Source: Rhipidocladum racemiflorum
Lineage: Eukaryota > Streptophyta > Magnoliopsida > Poales > Poaceae
Assembly: GCA_036346355.1 (NCBI GenBank)
Contig: CM070577.1
Coordinates: 50,106,309 to 50,170,308, forward strand
Direction: 5' to 3'
Length of the DNA stretch: 64,000 nucleotides
The first letter of the stretch is position 1, and each line of letters opens with the position of its first letter. Under the pieces are notes generated by a model. The model was not told the origin of the DNA, searched no databases, and worked only from the letters and a program-made list of their open reading frames with translations. The position numbers and the translations under genes were made by a program. Shown here in pieces: positions 47,901 to 58,907 of the stretch.

Positions 47901-49448
47901 TGCCTTGGTACTGTTAACCATCATCTGTCCTTCTCTAACGGCAGTAGCTTGAAATTCCACTTTCTTTCCACACGGGCTCTCAACTGAGATAGTCCTTCGT
48001 CCACAATCCAATACGGCCTTGTGCTTGGATAACCAATCCATTCCCAATATGACGTCTAAGGTCTGGGTTTCCAAAATAATAAGGTTCGCTAGGAACTCTA
48101 TTCCATCTATTAGTATTCTCACCCCGGAACATCCTACTTTCGTTCGGAGTTCGGAACCAGGGGTTTGAACTAAAAGCATGCATCTAAGTCTTGCAATCCT
48201 CAAATCATTTCTAGTAGCAAAGCCTTGCGAAACAAACGAATGCGAAGCTCCAGAGTCAAACAAAACTGTTGCAGGTACTGAGTTAACAAGTAACTTACCC
48301 AGTACGACGTCCGTAGCATTCTGCAGTGCATCTGCGGTGACATGGTTGACTCGGCCTCTCACCACGGTCTGGGATGTGGTTCCTGGTGCTGGCGTCCTAG
48401 CTGGGGTGGTTCCCAAGTTAAAGCGAACGGGGGTCACTCCTGCTGTCTTCTTTGGACAACTGTTGGCAAAATGTCCTGGCTCGTTGCAGTTGTAGCAGCG
48501 TCTCACTGTTCCTTGCTGACTGCCTGGAGCAGCGTTTCTAGCGGGGGCTGGGGTCTGGTAGTTCTGATTGACGGGTCTTGGTGCTGGTGACGGTGTCCTT
48601 GTAGCATTCTGTGGCTGGAATCTGAAAAATTGATTTGGTGCAACTCTCAGACGCTGTTGCGTTCCCTGGCGTGATCCCTGCTGTTGCATCCTGCGCTTCC
48701 TGTTCTCATCCAGTTCCTTGCGCTTGTCCTCAAGAATAAGCGCCTTATTCACCAATTCTTGGAAATCTGGAAAGGTGTGGGTGATCAATCCTACTTGCAA
48801 CCCTGAGTTAAGTCCCTTCATAAAACGAGACTGTCTGGCTTTATCTGTCGCTACATCCTCAGGTGCGTAGCGTGCTAGCTGTGTGAACTTGTTCAGGTAG
48901 TCGGCCACTGGCTGATTACCTTGCTTCAGTGCTCTGAACTCCTCCTTCTTAAGGTCCATGATTCCTTCAGGCACGTGATACTGACGAAACGCAGCTGTGA
49001 ACTCTTCCCAAGTGATGTCTTGAGGGTTCTCTTGCGTGGCACAGAAATTCTCCCACCATTCGGCGGCTGTTCCTTCCAACTGATGAGAAGCGTAGAGTAC
49101 CTTCTCATTTCCTATGCATTGAGCTATGTGTAGCTTCCTCTCGATTGACCTTAACCAATCATCGGCCTCCAATGGATTGGCATTCCCAGAGAAAGTGGGT
49201 GGGTGAGTCCTCATGAACTCTGACAGTCTTGTATTCTGGCGTTGTCCCTGATTAACTTGATTAGCAGTGGCCTGAGCAGTGACGTGTTGCATTTGTTGCA
49301 TCATAGCATGCATCAACTGAGTCTGAGCAGCGAGAAAAGCTCCGAAATTCTGCATATCCAGTGGCGGTGCTGGTGCTCCATCATTGGGATTTTCTGCTGG
49401 GCGAGAACCACTTCCATTGCTTCCAAAGTTTCCGCGGGTGTTCACCAT
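44988..49448 (-). CDS. Tekay/Del gag-pol polyprotein with chromodomain, intact frame
   Basis: 1,486 codons without interruption from ATG 49448 (MVNTRGN, the usual Tekay gag start; the frame is open further upstream to 49499). Gag core about residues 80-250; zinc knuckle CYNCNEPGHFANSC at 318-331; protease DSGA at 398; RT 560-740 with FIDD catalytic pair at 711-712; RNase H starting YCDASRQGLG near 856; integrase zinc finger H1069, H1076, C1106, C1109; integrase triad D1139, D1200, E1236 with the usual D-35-E spacing; chromodomain around 1425-1480 (VRILD ... VQWSNHEESEATWE). Length and domain order are normal for the family. RT reads NAPAYF where relatives have NAPATF. Gag and pol are in one frame. 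The chromodomain is thought to guide integration to marked chromatin. Confidence 0.95.
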   Translation of the reverse strand: MVNTRGNFGSNGSGSRPAENPNDGAPAPPLDMQNFGAFLAAQTQLMHAMMQQMQHVTAQATANQVNQGQRQNTRLSEFMRTHPPTFSGNANPLEADDWLRSIERKLHIAQCIGNEKVLYASHQLEGTAAEWWENFCATQENPQDITWEEFTAAFRQYHVPEGIMDLKKEEFRALKQGNQPVADYLNKFTQLARYAPEDVATDKARQSRFMKGLNSGLQVGLITHTFPDFQELVNKALILEDKRKELDENRKRRMQQQGSRQGTQQRLRVAPNQFFRFQPQNATRTPSPAPRPVNQNYQTPAPARNAAPGSQQGTVRRCYNCNEPGHFANSCPKKTAGVTPVRFNLGTTPARTPAPGTTSQTVVRGRVNHVTADALQNATDVVLGKLLVNSVPATVLFDSGASHSFVSQGFATRNDLRIARLRCMLLVQTPGSELRTKVGCSGVRILIDGIEFLANLIILETQTLDVILGMDWLSKHKAVLDCGRRTISVESPCGKKVEFQATAVREGQMMVNSTKAISIEDVSVVNEYPDVFPEDLPGMPPDRDIEFVIELVPGTAPIAKRPYRMSTEELVEMKKQLEELMEKGFIRPSSSPWGAPVLFVKKKDGSFRMCIDYRALNEVTVKNKYPLPRIDDLFDQLRGAGVFSKIDLRSGYHQLKIRSEDIPKTAFSSRYGHYEFTVMSFGLTNAPAYFMNMMNKVFMEYLDKFVVVFIDDILIYSKTEDEHAEHLRRVLEKLREQQLFAKFSKCDFWKDKVEFLGHVMTAEGVAVDPSKVEAVLHWEQPKTVTQIRSFLGMAGYYRRFIEGFSTIAKPLTQLLKKEKKFAWTPECEKGFQELKKRLTSAPVLVLPDVNQSFDIYCDASRQGLGCVLMQNGKVVAYASRQLRPHEENYPTHDLELAAVVHALKIWRHYLIGNRCEVYTDHKSLKYIFTQSDLNMRQRRWLELIKDYNVGIHYHPGKANVVADALSRKSHTVSMLLATSQDELCEDFQKMKIEVVPSGFLAALEVKPTLEDQIREGQKDDDKIRRIKSIKEEGKAEDFKLDEQGTLWMKDRICVPNKKELKQLILEEAHDSKYSIHPGSAKMYQDLKERFWWPSMKREVAEHVALCDVCQRVKAMHQRPAGLLQPLKIPEWKWEEIGMDFITGLPKTQGGYDSIWVIVDRLTKVAHFIPVKTTYSGDKLAELYMIRIVCLHGVPKRIVSDRGTQFTSRFWNKLHEAMGTRLNFSTAYHPQTDGQTERVNQILEDMLRACALAYATSWDKSLPYAEFSYNNSYQASLQMSPFEALYGRPCRTPLNWNETGERCVFGPDILQEAEEQIAMIRERLKIAQSRQKSYADNRRRDLSFEPEDFVYLRVTPLRGVKRFHAKGKLAPRYVGPFKILSRRGEVAYQLELPQSLAGVHDVFHVSQLKKCLRVPEEQTPLESIELQEDLTYKEHPVRILDTMDRETRNKSTRFCRVQWSNHEESEATWEREEDLKKEFPSLFCSKP

Positions 49449-49725
49449 CTGTTGATTTGCTCTAAGTTTTAGAGATGAGGGGGAAACAAGAATAGACAAG
49501 TAATATGGAACTCATGCGGGGCGAAAGGTATAACTTTAAGGTCTAACTTTATTATTAATAACTTGGTATGGTTGCTTACAATGCCTAAAGGCCTTGCAAC
49601 ACATACTGCACACTCAGCAGGCAATGAAAATCCAAATCGAACTAACACTGGAGTCTAACGCCTAAAGGGTGACTCTTTATTCTATGACGCGACTCGGCGA
49701 AGGAGTCTCACTATAGAACCTACGC

Positions 49726-50445
49726 TCACTCATCGAGAAAACCTCCACGGCCTGGGTACGGATGCTGCGGCATAGGCGCGAAACGATTGCCATGTCCAGC
49801 AACTGTGTCATCCGTGGTAGTCGAAGAAGCAGTGTCCTCATCGAGATCTGACTCCTCCGGATCTGGCTCGTGTAGCTCGAGTACTGGCTCTGGTTCTGGT
49901 CCGTACAAAGTCATCTCCAACTCGTCAATTCTTCGCAGAAGGTGTGACACATACTCTTGAGCTTCCCGCCATCTGTTCTTCTCTGTTGTGATCTCCTTGC
50001 GGGCCTTCTGTAGCTCCTTGCTTGTATCATCGAGTACATCCTCCTGGGCGACAACAAGTCGTGCCAACTGTGTAACCATGGCATCCTCATCCTGAATCGC
50101 CTTCGGGTCAAGAAGGTTATCGCTGCGTGGATGATAACGGAACACCGTGCTTTCCAACTCTCTGACGTAGATACGGGTAATGTGCCGCATTGCTCGTCGT
50201 GATACTTCTTGGATACCCATCTGCATTGTAGATCTCCTGGTAGTGCAGTGTATCGGGCGATTGCCTGGGCCCTTCTTCCTAGCAGGTACCTCAATCTTCA
50301 CGTCACAAGCCTTGATCAATCCCGCTTGTCTGATCACTTCCACTTGGTATTGCGGCTTCTAAAAATCCCCGAGAGTTTGTAGCATATGCCAGAGTTCTGC
50401 GGCGTGACCAACCCCCAGATCAACGTAGTTGAACTCTCCCTCCAT
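49726..50445 (-). pseudogene. Extra sense ORF upstream of gag, coiled-coil protein with one TAG
   Basis: Frame of 239 codons plus stop from ATG 50445 (MEGEFNYVDLGVGH) to 49726. One in-frame TAG at 50359-50361 (codon 29) interrupts it; downstream, 205 codons are open with GTG at 50343 as the first possible start. The product is basic at first (ARKKGPGNRP, EVSRRAMRHITRIYVREL), then has a charged helical stretch with heptad-like spacing (KELQKARKEITTEKNRWREA) and a proline/acidic tail (PEPEPVLELHEPDPEESDLD). It lies between primer site and gag in the sense of gag-pol. I have a vague impression of similar uncharacterised grass proteins but know no function. Confidence 0.6.
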
Positions 50446-50645
50446 CTGTCACAAGAGTGCTTACGTAAGAACTCGAAATTTTCAAATCGTGACAAGGTAA
50501 GGAAAAATTCAGCAAGAGACAAGAAAAGAGAGAAGGGGATAAGTCGAGATGTCATTTCTTGTCTTGACAAACTTTTAGCTTTAGAAAATAGGTTTTATCC
50601 TCACTACGACCATTCTAGCTTAGGGTTGAGCCTACGGTCAGTATG

Positions 50646-50657
50646 GCTCTGATACCA
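50646..50657 (-). other. Primer-binding site (initiator tRNA-Met)
   Basis: Minus strand TGGTATCAGAGC, four bases inside the 5' LTR. Confidence 0.92.
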
Positions 50658-50661
50658 CCTC

Positions 50662-53600
50662 TGTCGGGACCCCGAATTTGCAAATCCGGACCCTCTGTGT
50701 ATTCAACACTAGTCCAGGAACGCGCTAGTGCACACAGTCTTAACATCGGTAAATATCACAATCATACCATTCGATACTAATAAAGTACTTTTATTTAATT
50801 AAGCAAACTGGTTACTTGACCTTATGGCCAAGTCACAAATGTACGCCTCGCAGGGCGATACTTATTAAGAGAGAAATAGTAGCAGCGGAAAATCAAATAA
50901 CTTCGTGGCGCCATCCAGTATACCACAGGCAACTGACTGGGCTCGCTCCCTAAGTAGACGGTTCCTCTTGGAGCTCCTCCTCCAAAGCTGGTGTAGTCTC
51001 CTCTTCAACTGGTGTTGTATTGTGGCAAGGGTGAGTACTTGGTACTCAGCAAGTCATGCACAGAATGCAGCTAATATACTACATGCATGGCTTAATACAA
51101 AGGAATAGCTCAAGGTATATTTGCAGTAAACAGCATTTGACAAGTAGCATAAGTAGATTCGAAAGCAGTAGAAACAAGTAAAGCATAAATAACTTTTCAA
51201 GGAGTTTAATAAACATCTTTCCCATCCTAATCCACATTTCCATCAACATCATTATTAATCCAACCCAACCTTTCAAATCCAAGTTATTTTCAGAAAATCT
51301 ACCCCTTGACTGTAATTCCCGAGCGATGTCCAATACCGCGGACACGGCTATTCGAATAGATTCTACACTCTGCAGAGGTTATGCACTTTACCCACAAGAT
51401 ACAGTCAAACACCACAAAGGCGAGTTCCCGTAACAAAGTCTTTCGGAAACTTCTAACAATACAAGTGGTCCTCCCCGGTTATTGCACACTAACCCTTCCC
51501 TTAGCTAAGGCGAAGTTTAGGCCAATCAACCGTTAGATGGGTACCTGGCCTCAGCCCCGGTACGCTCCCCCGTACAACTTACACAAAGGGTGTAGTTGAC
51601 CTCCTGAGGTCCCACAGGTACGTTATTAGCAACTTAGTCAACTAGGTCCATCCCATTACAGACATGTGGTTGCACGTTAGACCCAGTTCAAAGGCTTGCA
51701 AGGTTAAGTCCTTAGGGTGACCAGGGCAAGACTACCCGAAGAACCAAATCAACATCCCCAATGCCACAACTGGCCCACCTGATTATTCTTGCCACATGCC
51801 CTGGTCGAAAAACTATTTATCAAACCCCAGTTGATTACCATGCACCACGTGCCATCAACATCACATGATACCTTTCCAAAATAGGTTCAATATATCATTA
51901 AGTCAATATTAGCATTTGACTGTCCAAAATCATGTCATGAGCACGTAGCAGGTCTAAGCAATATACTACAACGGTCTAAAACCCATGTTGGCAATTTAAT
52001 AATGTCCAACTAGTAATCCACAACTAGGGTGACAAGGGTCATGGCACATATTTAAATAATCAAGGTGTCATACAGCAAATTGGTATTTATCTAATCCCCC
52101 ATATTTAAGTAAAGTATTTTGTAATTGAACTAGCATGCAATAGGTTAAATCAAAATAGATTTCAAAATAGGATCAACATGGTCAAAGCACAACTTGCCTT
52201 CAAAAAGTACTTGTTCTTGGTCTTGAGTTGGATCCTGAGTTAATACTTCTCCTTCGAATCCTTCCGGCACTTCAACGTCTACTCGTAAAGCGTGCAAATA
52301 GCAAATACACGAATAAACAATAGGCAAAAAGTGTCCAAACATCCAAATAAAATCCATAAACAGAGAGAATATAATTTTATGAATTTTTAGAAACTGGAAT
52401 CGTCAAATTTGGAGTTAAAATGCAAAAGTTATGATTATTTAAAGTTTAAATAATCAATTAAATAGTTTTACAGAGAAAAACTTTAGTCCAAAAATTAAAT
52501 AAAATTCATATTTAGGTAGGTCTCAATTTTATACAAATTTAGAAATTTGAATCACTCAAATCGGAGTTGAAACGCAAAAGTTATAAGCGTTTGAAATTTG
52601 AATCAAAATCTGAAATCATTATTTCGAATTAATAAATCATTTTCTTTTTCGGAAATTAATTATTGCGTCAGCATGGACACGTGGCATCCTCTAATTGGGC
52701 GGCTGACGTCAGCCGGTCCATGGACTCGGTCCACGCTCGGCTCGGGTCTACCGTGGACCCGGTCCATGGTTCACGTGTCGCTGACATGTGGGCCCCCTCG
52801 GGTAGCGTCGCTGGCGGCGTCGGCGGGCTCGACCACCGGCCCGACAGGTGGGTCCCACCGATGGCGTCATGGGTGGCGTCCGCGGTCGCGATCGCACGGG
52901 CGGCGTGTCGATGACCCACGCGCCGCGCGTGGCGCGGCGGTTCGGCTCCCTGGACCGCGTTAGCACGATCTTGGCCGTTGGTTTGAAATCCGACGGCTAG
53001 GATTGAATTTGGGCCTCATGTGCTTGGGGCGACGGGTTGATCTCGGCCGTTGGATCTTGATCTAACGGTCGAGATCCACCCAGCCTGGTGCAGTTCCTGC
53101 TACGTGGCACGACCTAAGCCGTTGGATCTAGATCCAACGGTTGAGATTAGATCTAGGATTTTCAACGGAGAACTCACCGAGGGTGACGTGGCGCGATCTG
53201 GGCCTTTGGATCTTGATCGGACGGTTGGTGGAGCTCGGGGTCGGCGATGGCTTCACGGCGGAGGTGCTGGCCGCCGGCCGAGGACTCGCGACCACACGAA
53301 CGGCGTTTGGGGCGTGCTCCGGCGAGGTGAAAGGTCCTCACCGACGCGGCTTGACCTGGCTGTTCCGGAACTGGGCTCAACGGCGGCGGAGAACGGCGGA
53401 CGGCGGCGGAATCGGCGTTTAACCGCGGCGAAACAGGATTCCAACTCCGGCGAGCTCGTACGGGCAAACGGCGACGGCTCAGGCGAGATGGCTTGGGGGC
53501 ACGGGTGCGCACGGAAGAGGGCAACCTCGGGCGATGTCTCACGCATTAAATACCCTCGGGATGCGCGCACAAACCGGAACCCTAGCGGGACATGGCGGCT

Positions 53601-54173
53601 ACGCAGCGGAGGAATCCGGCTCGGACTCGGCGGGGACGACGACGGAGAACCGTCCACGTGGCACGATCAGCGGCCACGATCGCACGGGCGCGACCGGGTC
53701 CGGTCCAGACACGGCTCGGGTCGGGGTCGAGTCGATCATGACCGTTGGATCTCGATCCGACGGTCCCCGTGGGTTTGGGTTCGAATGTGGTTCTACGAGT
53801 CGGTGGCTTTGGGTCGGACTCGAACTCGAGTCTGACTCGGGCTCGGTCGGATGAACAGTACAAACCCACTCGCATTTTCCAGCGATTTAATAATTAAAAT
53901 AATTCCCAGTAATTCATTTAATTCATTAAAAATAGCAAAAGACTCAGAAAAATTCCAGAAAAATTCTGGAAAATATTTTAGGGTATTTGGGACTCAAATA
54001 AAATATTTCCAACAAAATTTTATTTGCAAAGTTTAATTCTTTAATTATTTCAAAATGGAATAAATTCAAATAAATTCCAAATAAATTCAAATAAATTCCA
54101 GAAAATTCCAAAAATTCACCAAAGTGCCAAATCACACATGAATTTAAGAAAAGCAAAATTTTGGGGTGTTACA
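50662..54173 (-). mobile_element. 5' LTR of the Tekay element
   Basis: 3,512 bp, TGTCGGGACCCCG...GGGGTGTTACA. Same features as the left LTR, including the hairpin (51032-51048), exon-like block 2 with open frame (about 52195-52275) and block 3 (about 50948-51009). Long frames on both strands at 53050-53880 come from GC-rich composition. Confidence 0.92.
51032..51048 (-). other. Conserved LTR hairpin
   Basis: TGAGTACTTGGTACTCA, identical to 41797-41813. Confidence 0.6.
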
Positions 54174-55876
54174 GTATGTGGCTGAAAGTTCATGCTTTAT
54201 ACCTAACCCATCACAGTATTCAATAATATTAGTATTAACAAATTCAGTTCCATTGTTACTTCTTATTCTTTTGATGGGGCAATCAAATTCATTTTGGGCC
54301 CTTCTTGCAAAGGTTTTGAAAGTTTTTGCAACTTCACTTTTGTTTGGCAAAAAGAACACCCACGTGAACCGAGAAAAATTGTCCACTATTACCAAACAAT
54401 AGGAGTTGCCGCCTATACTGGCATATGTAGTGGGACTGAACACATCCATATGCAAGAGTTAGGGGCCTAGTGGTGGACATGATGCTTTTAGTGGGATGAG
54501 AATTAGCAACTTGCTTGCCGGCTTGACAAGCACTACAAAGTTTATCCTTCTCAAATTTAACTTCTTTCAAACCCACCACTAACTCATTTTTGAAAAGCTT
54601 TTTCAGGTTAGACATACCTACATGCCCAAGACGCCTATGCCAAAGCCATCCAAGTGAGCCTTTAGCCAACAGACAAGTCGAGATGCATGAGAAGTTAGAG
54701 TTAAAATCAACAAGATAGAGATTTTGAAATCTAAAACCTTTAAATATAAGCTTTTCATTTTTACCAAAAACAGTTACTCCATCAATAGAGAAGACACAAT
54801 CGAATCCGAGATCACATAGTTGAGCAACCGAGAGTAGATTGAAATTTAAAGAATCTACAAGTAGTATATTTTCAATGGAGTGATCGTTGGAGATGGCAAT
54901 CTTACCATTACCCTTTACCTTTCTTTTGCTGTTATCTCCAAACGTAATTTTGAGTACATCCACTGTCAATCACCCAGTGCCGGCCACCACTCTTGTAGTT
55001 CACCTAGACAAAAATGTTTATTTCTTGATTTTAGGTACCCAAATACTTTTGGGTCCATTGATGTTAGTTTCGACAGTTTTGGGGCAAAAAGGATTTGTAA
55101 GTAAGGATTTAGGCACCCAAATAGCTTTAAGCTTCTTATCAAGATTAGAGGGGCCAACATATTTTACGTTCATTTTTCCCCTAAAGTCCTTAAAAAGCAT
55201 ATAGTGAGCATCAACCAAGCAACCCCTTTTTACACTAGCATGCGGGGTACTAGCAAAGAAGCAATCTTTTGAAGCATGATTGAACTTATGACAGTAATGA
55301 CATTGAGTGCCTTTCTTGACAAAATTAACTTTGGGTCTTACCCGTCCACTTTTCTTGGGCACATCCTAGGCGTATACCCTAAACCTTTCTTGCCCAGGAT
55401 GACCCTTTCCTCCCTAAGGATTTTGTCAAGAGTGGAACTACCAAGGAAGCACTTTTCTAGCCCTTTATCAAATTTGGCTACCTTGAATTTTAGCTTACAA
55501 TTTTCAACCAAGAGCTCCTTAGCACACAAAGCATGTTTGCAGGTTTCATTACAGGTGCTAGAAGAGCTGGAAGCAGTGAAAGAGCTAGACTATGTTTTTA
55601 TCATTAAGCAAATCACAGGCAATAGAAACATTATTAAGGGATAGCTTTTAATTTGATTGCAAGCATCTCATTATCTATTTCTAGCTAACAAAATTTATTA
55701 AGAAAATCAACATAATTGTTTACAAGCAAGTCATGTTCGGTTTTTAGGGAATCATGATATTTTAATAGTTGAGCATGAATATCAACGAAGTCATCATGAG
55801 CAAGACTAGATTTTTCATGTTTCACAACAAGCTCATTGTAACTAGCTTCTAATTCATCAAACTTAGCTTGCAAAAC
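54174..55876 (-). pseudogene. SIRE-like Copia gag end, protease, pre-integrase, integrase core
   Basis: From right to left: helical gag segment (AKFDELEASYNELVVKHEK), second knuckle CHYCHKFNHASKDC (about 55300), protease active site VIDSGC at about 54970 in a different frame from its surroundings and followed by an apparent deletion, KITFGDNSK, LLSVAQLCDLGF, pre-integrase LWHRRLGHVGMSNL and CSACQAGK, then integrase MDVFSPTTYASIGG, VIVDNFSRFTW and IRSNNGTEF. The second catalytic Asp of the integrase is Asn here (54255-54257). Several frame changes. The segment is cut at 54174 by the Tekay element and at 55876 by the LTR insertion. Confidence 0.8.
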
Positions 55877-56956
55877 TGTGATACCCCAGAATGTGACATT
55901 TTAGAATTCGGTATTTCGGTACGACTTTATAGCTTGTTTTTGGGCTGTTTTCGGGTGCTTGGGCCCCTCCGGGGGACTTTGGGCCTTGGGGGTTGAGTTG
56001 GGCCTTCGGTGGAAGGGTTTGGGCCCAAGGGGGGGGGAATTTTGGGCAGCCAAACCTAGCCCCCACCCCTTGGTGCGCCCCCCACTCCCCTCTCCCTCAA
56101 CCCTAGCCGCCACCCACCCCTCTCTCCCCCATGCGCCTCCCACATTGCCTCCCCTAGCCGCCACCTTGCTCCTTCCTCCCCACCACCTCTAGCCGGCCCT
56201 AGGCGAGCTCCATCCACACCCCTTGCTGCCACGCTCTTCCATGCCGTTGCCCTCGCCATTGGGAAGCTCCACGACGAGAGGATCCGGCGGGATTGGCGCA
56301 TGGAGGAAGATCGGGCGATCGGGAGGCGTGTTCGTCGGTTCTTCGTTCGTCGGGCTAAGGTATGGTGATGGGAATGTAATACTTCGGGTATCTTCTCTAG
56401 GTTTTTGGAATTTTTTTTCTTTCTTTCGTCTGGGTAATTGGTGGACCCATTTGTGTATCTGGAGGATTAACAATTTTAGTTTTGTGTGGGTGAGAATTTC
56501 TTTCCCCCCTACACATTTAGCATCTCACTTCCTTTTTCTTTTCGTCCGTTTGGAAATCTCAGTCGCTGGGGAATTGGAGGACCGGTCTGTGAGTAGTAAG
56601 GTTTGAGATTTTTGTGGGTGGAATAACATTCTTTAATTTTTCCTCCACCCAACCAGCCCTCCCACTCCTACACCTAATCCCCCACTCTTTTTCTTCTTTT
56701 TCCACCCGTGGGGACACCTCCTAGCAGCCAACCAAAGCATTTTCTTGGAGTCTCCTCCTTTCGTTTGAGCAGCAGCCATGGGACCTCCTCCTCCCAGCCA
56801 AATGGAGCTCCTCCCATGGCTCTCCTCCAACTAGCAGCTGCAGCAAGGAGCCTCTCCTCTCCCTGCAGCTAGGAGCTCTTCTTCCCCCTTGGAACTAGCG
56901 CCATTTCCTCCCCCAAGCAGCAGGCCAAGCTCCTCCTCCCTTGCTCCCTCTCTTAG

Positions 56957-56962
56957 GTAAGT
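56957..56962 (+). other. Consensus splice-donor-like sequence in the LTR
   Basis: TTAG|GTAAGT at the end of the C-rich leader-like block. A second candidate donor, AAG|GTATGG, lies at 56360. Confidence 0.4.
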
Positions 56963-58138
56963 GGGGCTAAGCCATGGGGGTTTGCTTTTGTGCTCAGATT
57001 TGGGAGCTCCTGCTGGTGTAGAGTGGTTCTAGGGTTCCTAGGATTGAAATTTGTGGAGGGAAAGCTAGTTCTTTTGGAGGGAATCCAGTTTCTGTTTTCG
57101 TGCAGATTCTGTACTATTCTTTGAGCTGTGATTCGAGCTAGTTAGACGCATTTTCTGGGGGTCTGTATGTTGCGAAAGTTGTAGATAATCGAATTATATT
57201 TAATTGTAGTACAAGAACTCGAAAATCCGTTGAGTCATTTAAAAGTTATGAGCATTTTTCTGCAGACTGTCCAGAATTGTTTGTTCTGAGAGATGAATTG
57301 TTCAACTGAGATTTTGAGCTAGGTGCAGGCCGAATGGGATTTTCCATTTGCCTAGAAAGTTGTGGGAAATTTCCTTTTGTTTAATAAAATGTACTCGTTT
57401 GTTTGATTCCAGTTCAAGAATCAAAAGTTATGTTGTTTTGAACTTGCTTCCCAGAAATCTGTTTTTCTGGACATTCAAAAATTGGGTTGAATGTTCAGAG
57501 GTTGATTAGAGGCTCTTGGAGCCATCTCCTGTTTATTTGGTTGCCAGATAAGTTGTAGCAAGTTCTCTCAAGATTCAGTTGATCTCAAGAACACCCAATT
57601 TGGCCAAACCATTTAGAAGTTATGCAATTTTTAGTACTTGCTGTCCAGTTTGGCGATTCTCTGAATGTTCAGACTTTGATCTAAAAATCAATGTTCAATT
57701 TGAGGACTTTAAATTCATTTGTTGAATGAATGGCTATAGGGTAACTATAGTACATCCTCTTGTGATCATTTAGAGTCCAAGAACATGAATTTTGGTTCAA
57801 CCATTAAAAAGTTATGAAAGAATTACCAATTTCTGTCCAAATTGCAACTAGTAGAATATTCAATTTTCTTGTATGAATTAGAGCAAGTTAGAGGCCAAAT
57901 TTGGATTTAAAATTTCCTAGAGATAGTTAGAAAATTCTGAGTAGATGTTTAAAATGTCTTTGTTTGCTCAATTTAGTGTTGTATAGCAATAGTTATGATT
58001 TGGCAAAGTGGGCTACCCAAACCAGTTTTGCATGAAAATTCAGAATTTGGGGAAAACTTGACTTAGTGAGTAAAAGTGTTGTTTGTGGTTGTGTTGGCCA
58101 TAGTTTGTATGAAATCGATTTCGCAATGTTTATTTCAG

Positions 58139-58197
58139 GAGGTGTGGCTTCGGAGGTGGCTTCAACCTCGCGCCACATTATTTCGTGTGGGTAGAAG
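58139..58197 (+). other. Exon-like block 2, first copy
   Basis: 59 nt between an acceptor-like TTTATTTCAG and GAAG|GCAAGT. The diverged second copy is at 59904-59960 (TGTGCAG ... TAAG|GCAAGT). Confidence 0.4.
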
Positions 58198-58891
58198 GCA
58201 AGTGCATTTCTAGTATAATGCTAGGATTTGGTTCATCCTAATCCTTATGAATATGTGCATGTTGAAGTGAATTTCATGAATTGTGATGGCATTATAAGAG
58301 TAAATGATTATGCATTTAAAGTTGTTTAATGCTAATGAGTGAGTGGATGATGATGATGATTATCTTCATGATTGAGAGAATGCATGGCTATGTATGTATT
58401 CAAATTTCGTACATGTGAAAAGATAGAAATGAATGCACTTTGCAAATTAATTGTGTTAATTGCATTTGTGCATTCATAATGGAAGAGGCGACCCATTTTG
58501 ATGTGGGCCGCTGTGTTCACACGTAGTGAACACAAAAGTCCTACCTCGTAGTCCCATTCATCGCAGTGAATGGGAGCGAGACAGTAAGAGTAGGCACCTT
58601 CCACGGGATGGAAGTGACGTGAGGGTGCACACCGACGGGTGTGCACTCGGCAGTACCGGTACGTGTATCGAAAAGAGCATTCATATGCATAGCATTGCAT
58701 GGCATGGCTAATGTATAGTATGCTAATGGAAATGTGAGATTTCGGGAACGAGTTGTGGACTCCTCCCAAAAGTTTAACGAGGTATGTCATGAAGTAAGAA
58801 ATAAGGTAAAGGGTATTGATGCAATATTATTGTACATGTTGTTGATTTAAATGCATTACTGTTGATATTGTAATGCTTTGATGCACTTTGC

Positions 58892-58907
58892 TGAGTTTTC
58901 GAACTCA
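58892..58907 (+). other. Conserved LTR hairpin, first copy
   Basis: TGAGTTTTCGAACTCA, followed 23 bases later by the acceptor-like TGTTTTAG ending at 58930. Confidence 0.55.

Larger units (their letters stand above)
41426..54173 (-). mobile_element. Full-length Tekay/Del Ty3/Gypsy chromovirus
   Basis: 12,748 bp on the minus strand, inserted in the integrase of the SIRE-like Copia element. Exact duplication GTATG (41421-41425 and 54174-54178); the Copia frame continues directly across the site once the element and one GTATG are ignored. LTRs of 3,526 and 3,512 bp, primer site, polypurine tract, one uninterrupted 1,486-codon gag-pol with chromodomain, and an extra sense ORF before gag. LTRs differ by under about 1 percent in their first 2 kb but much more in GC-rich patches. 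Confidence 0.93.

Noticed and set aside
58332..58790. 152-codon minus-strand frame
   Set aside because: Antisense to the LTR at 55877-59311, low-complexity His/Ser-rich, with no homologous frame kept in the second copy at 60000-60400.
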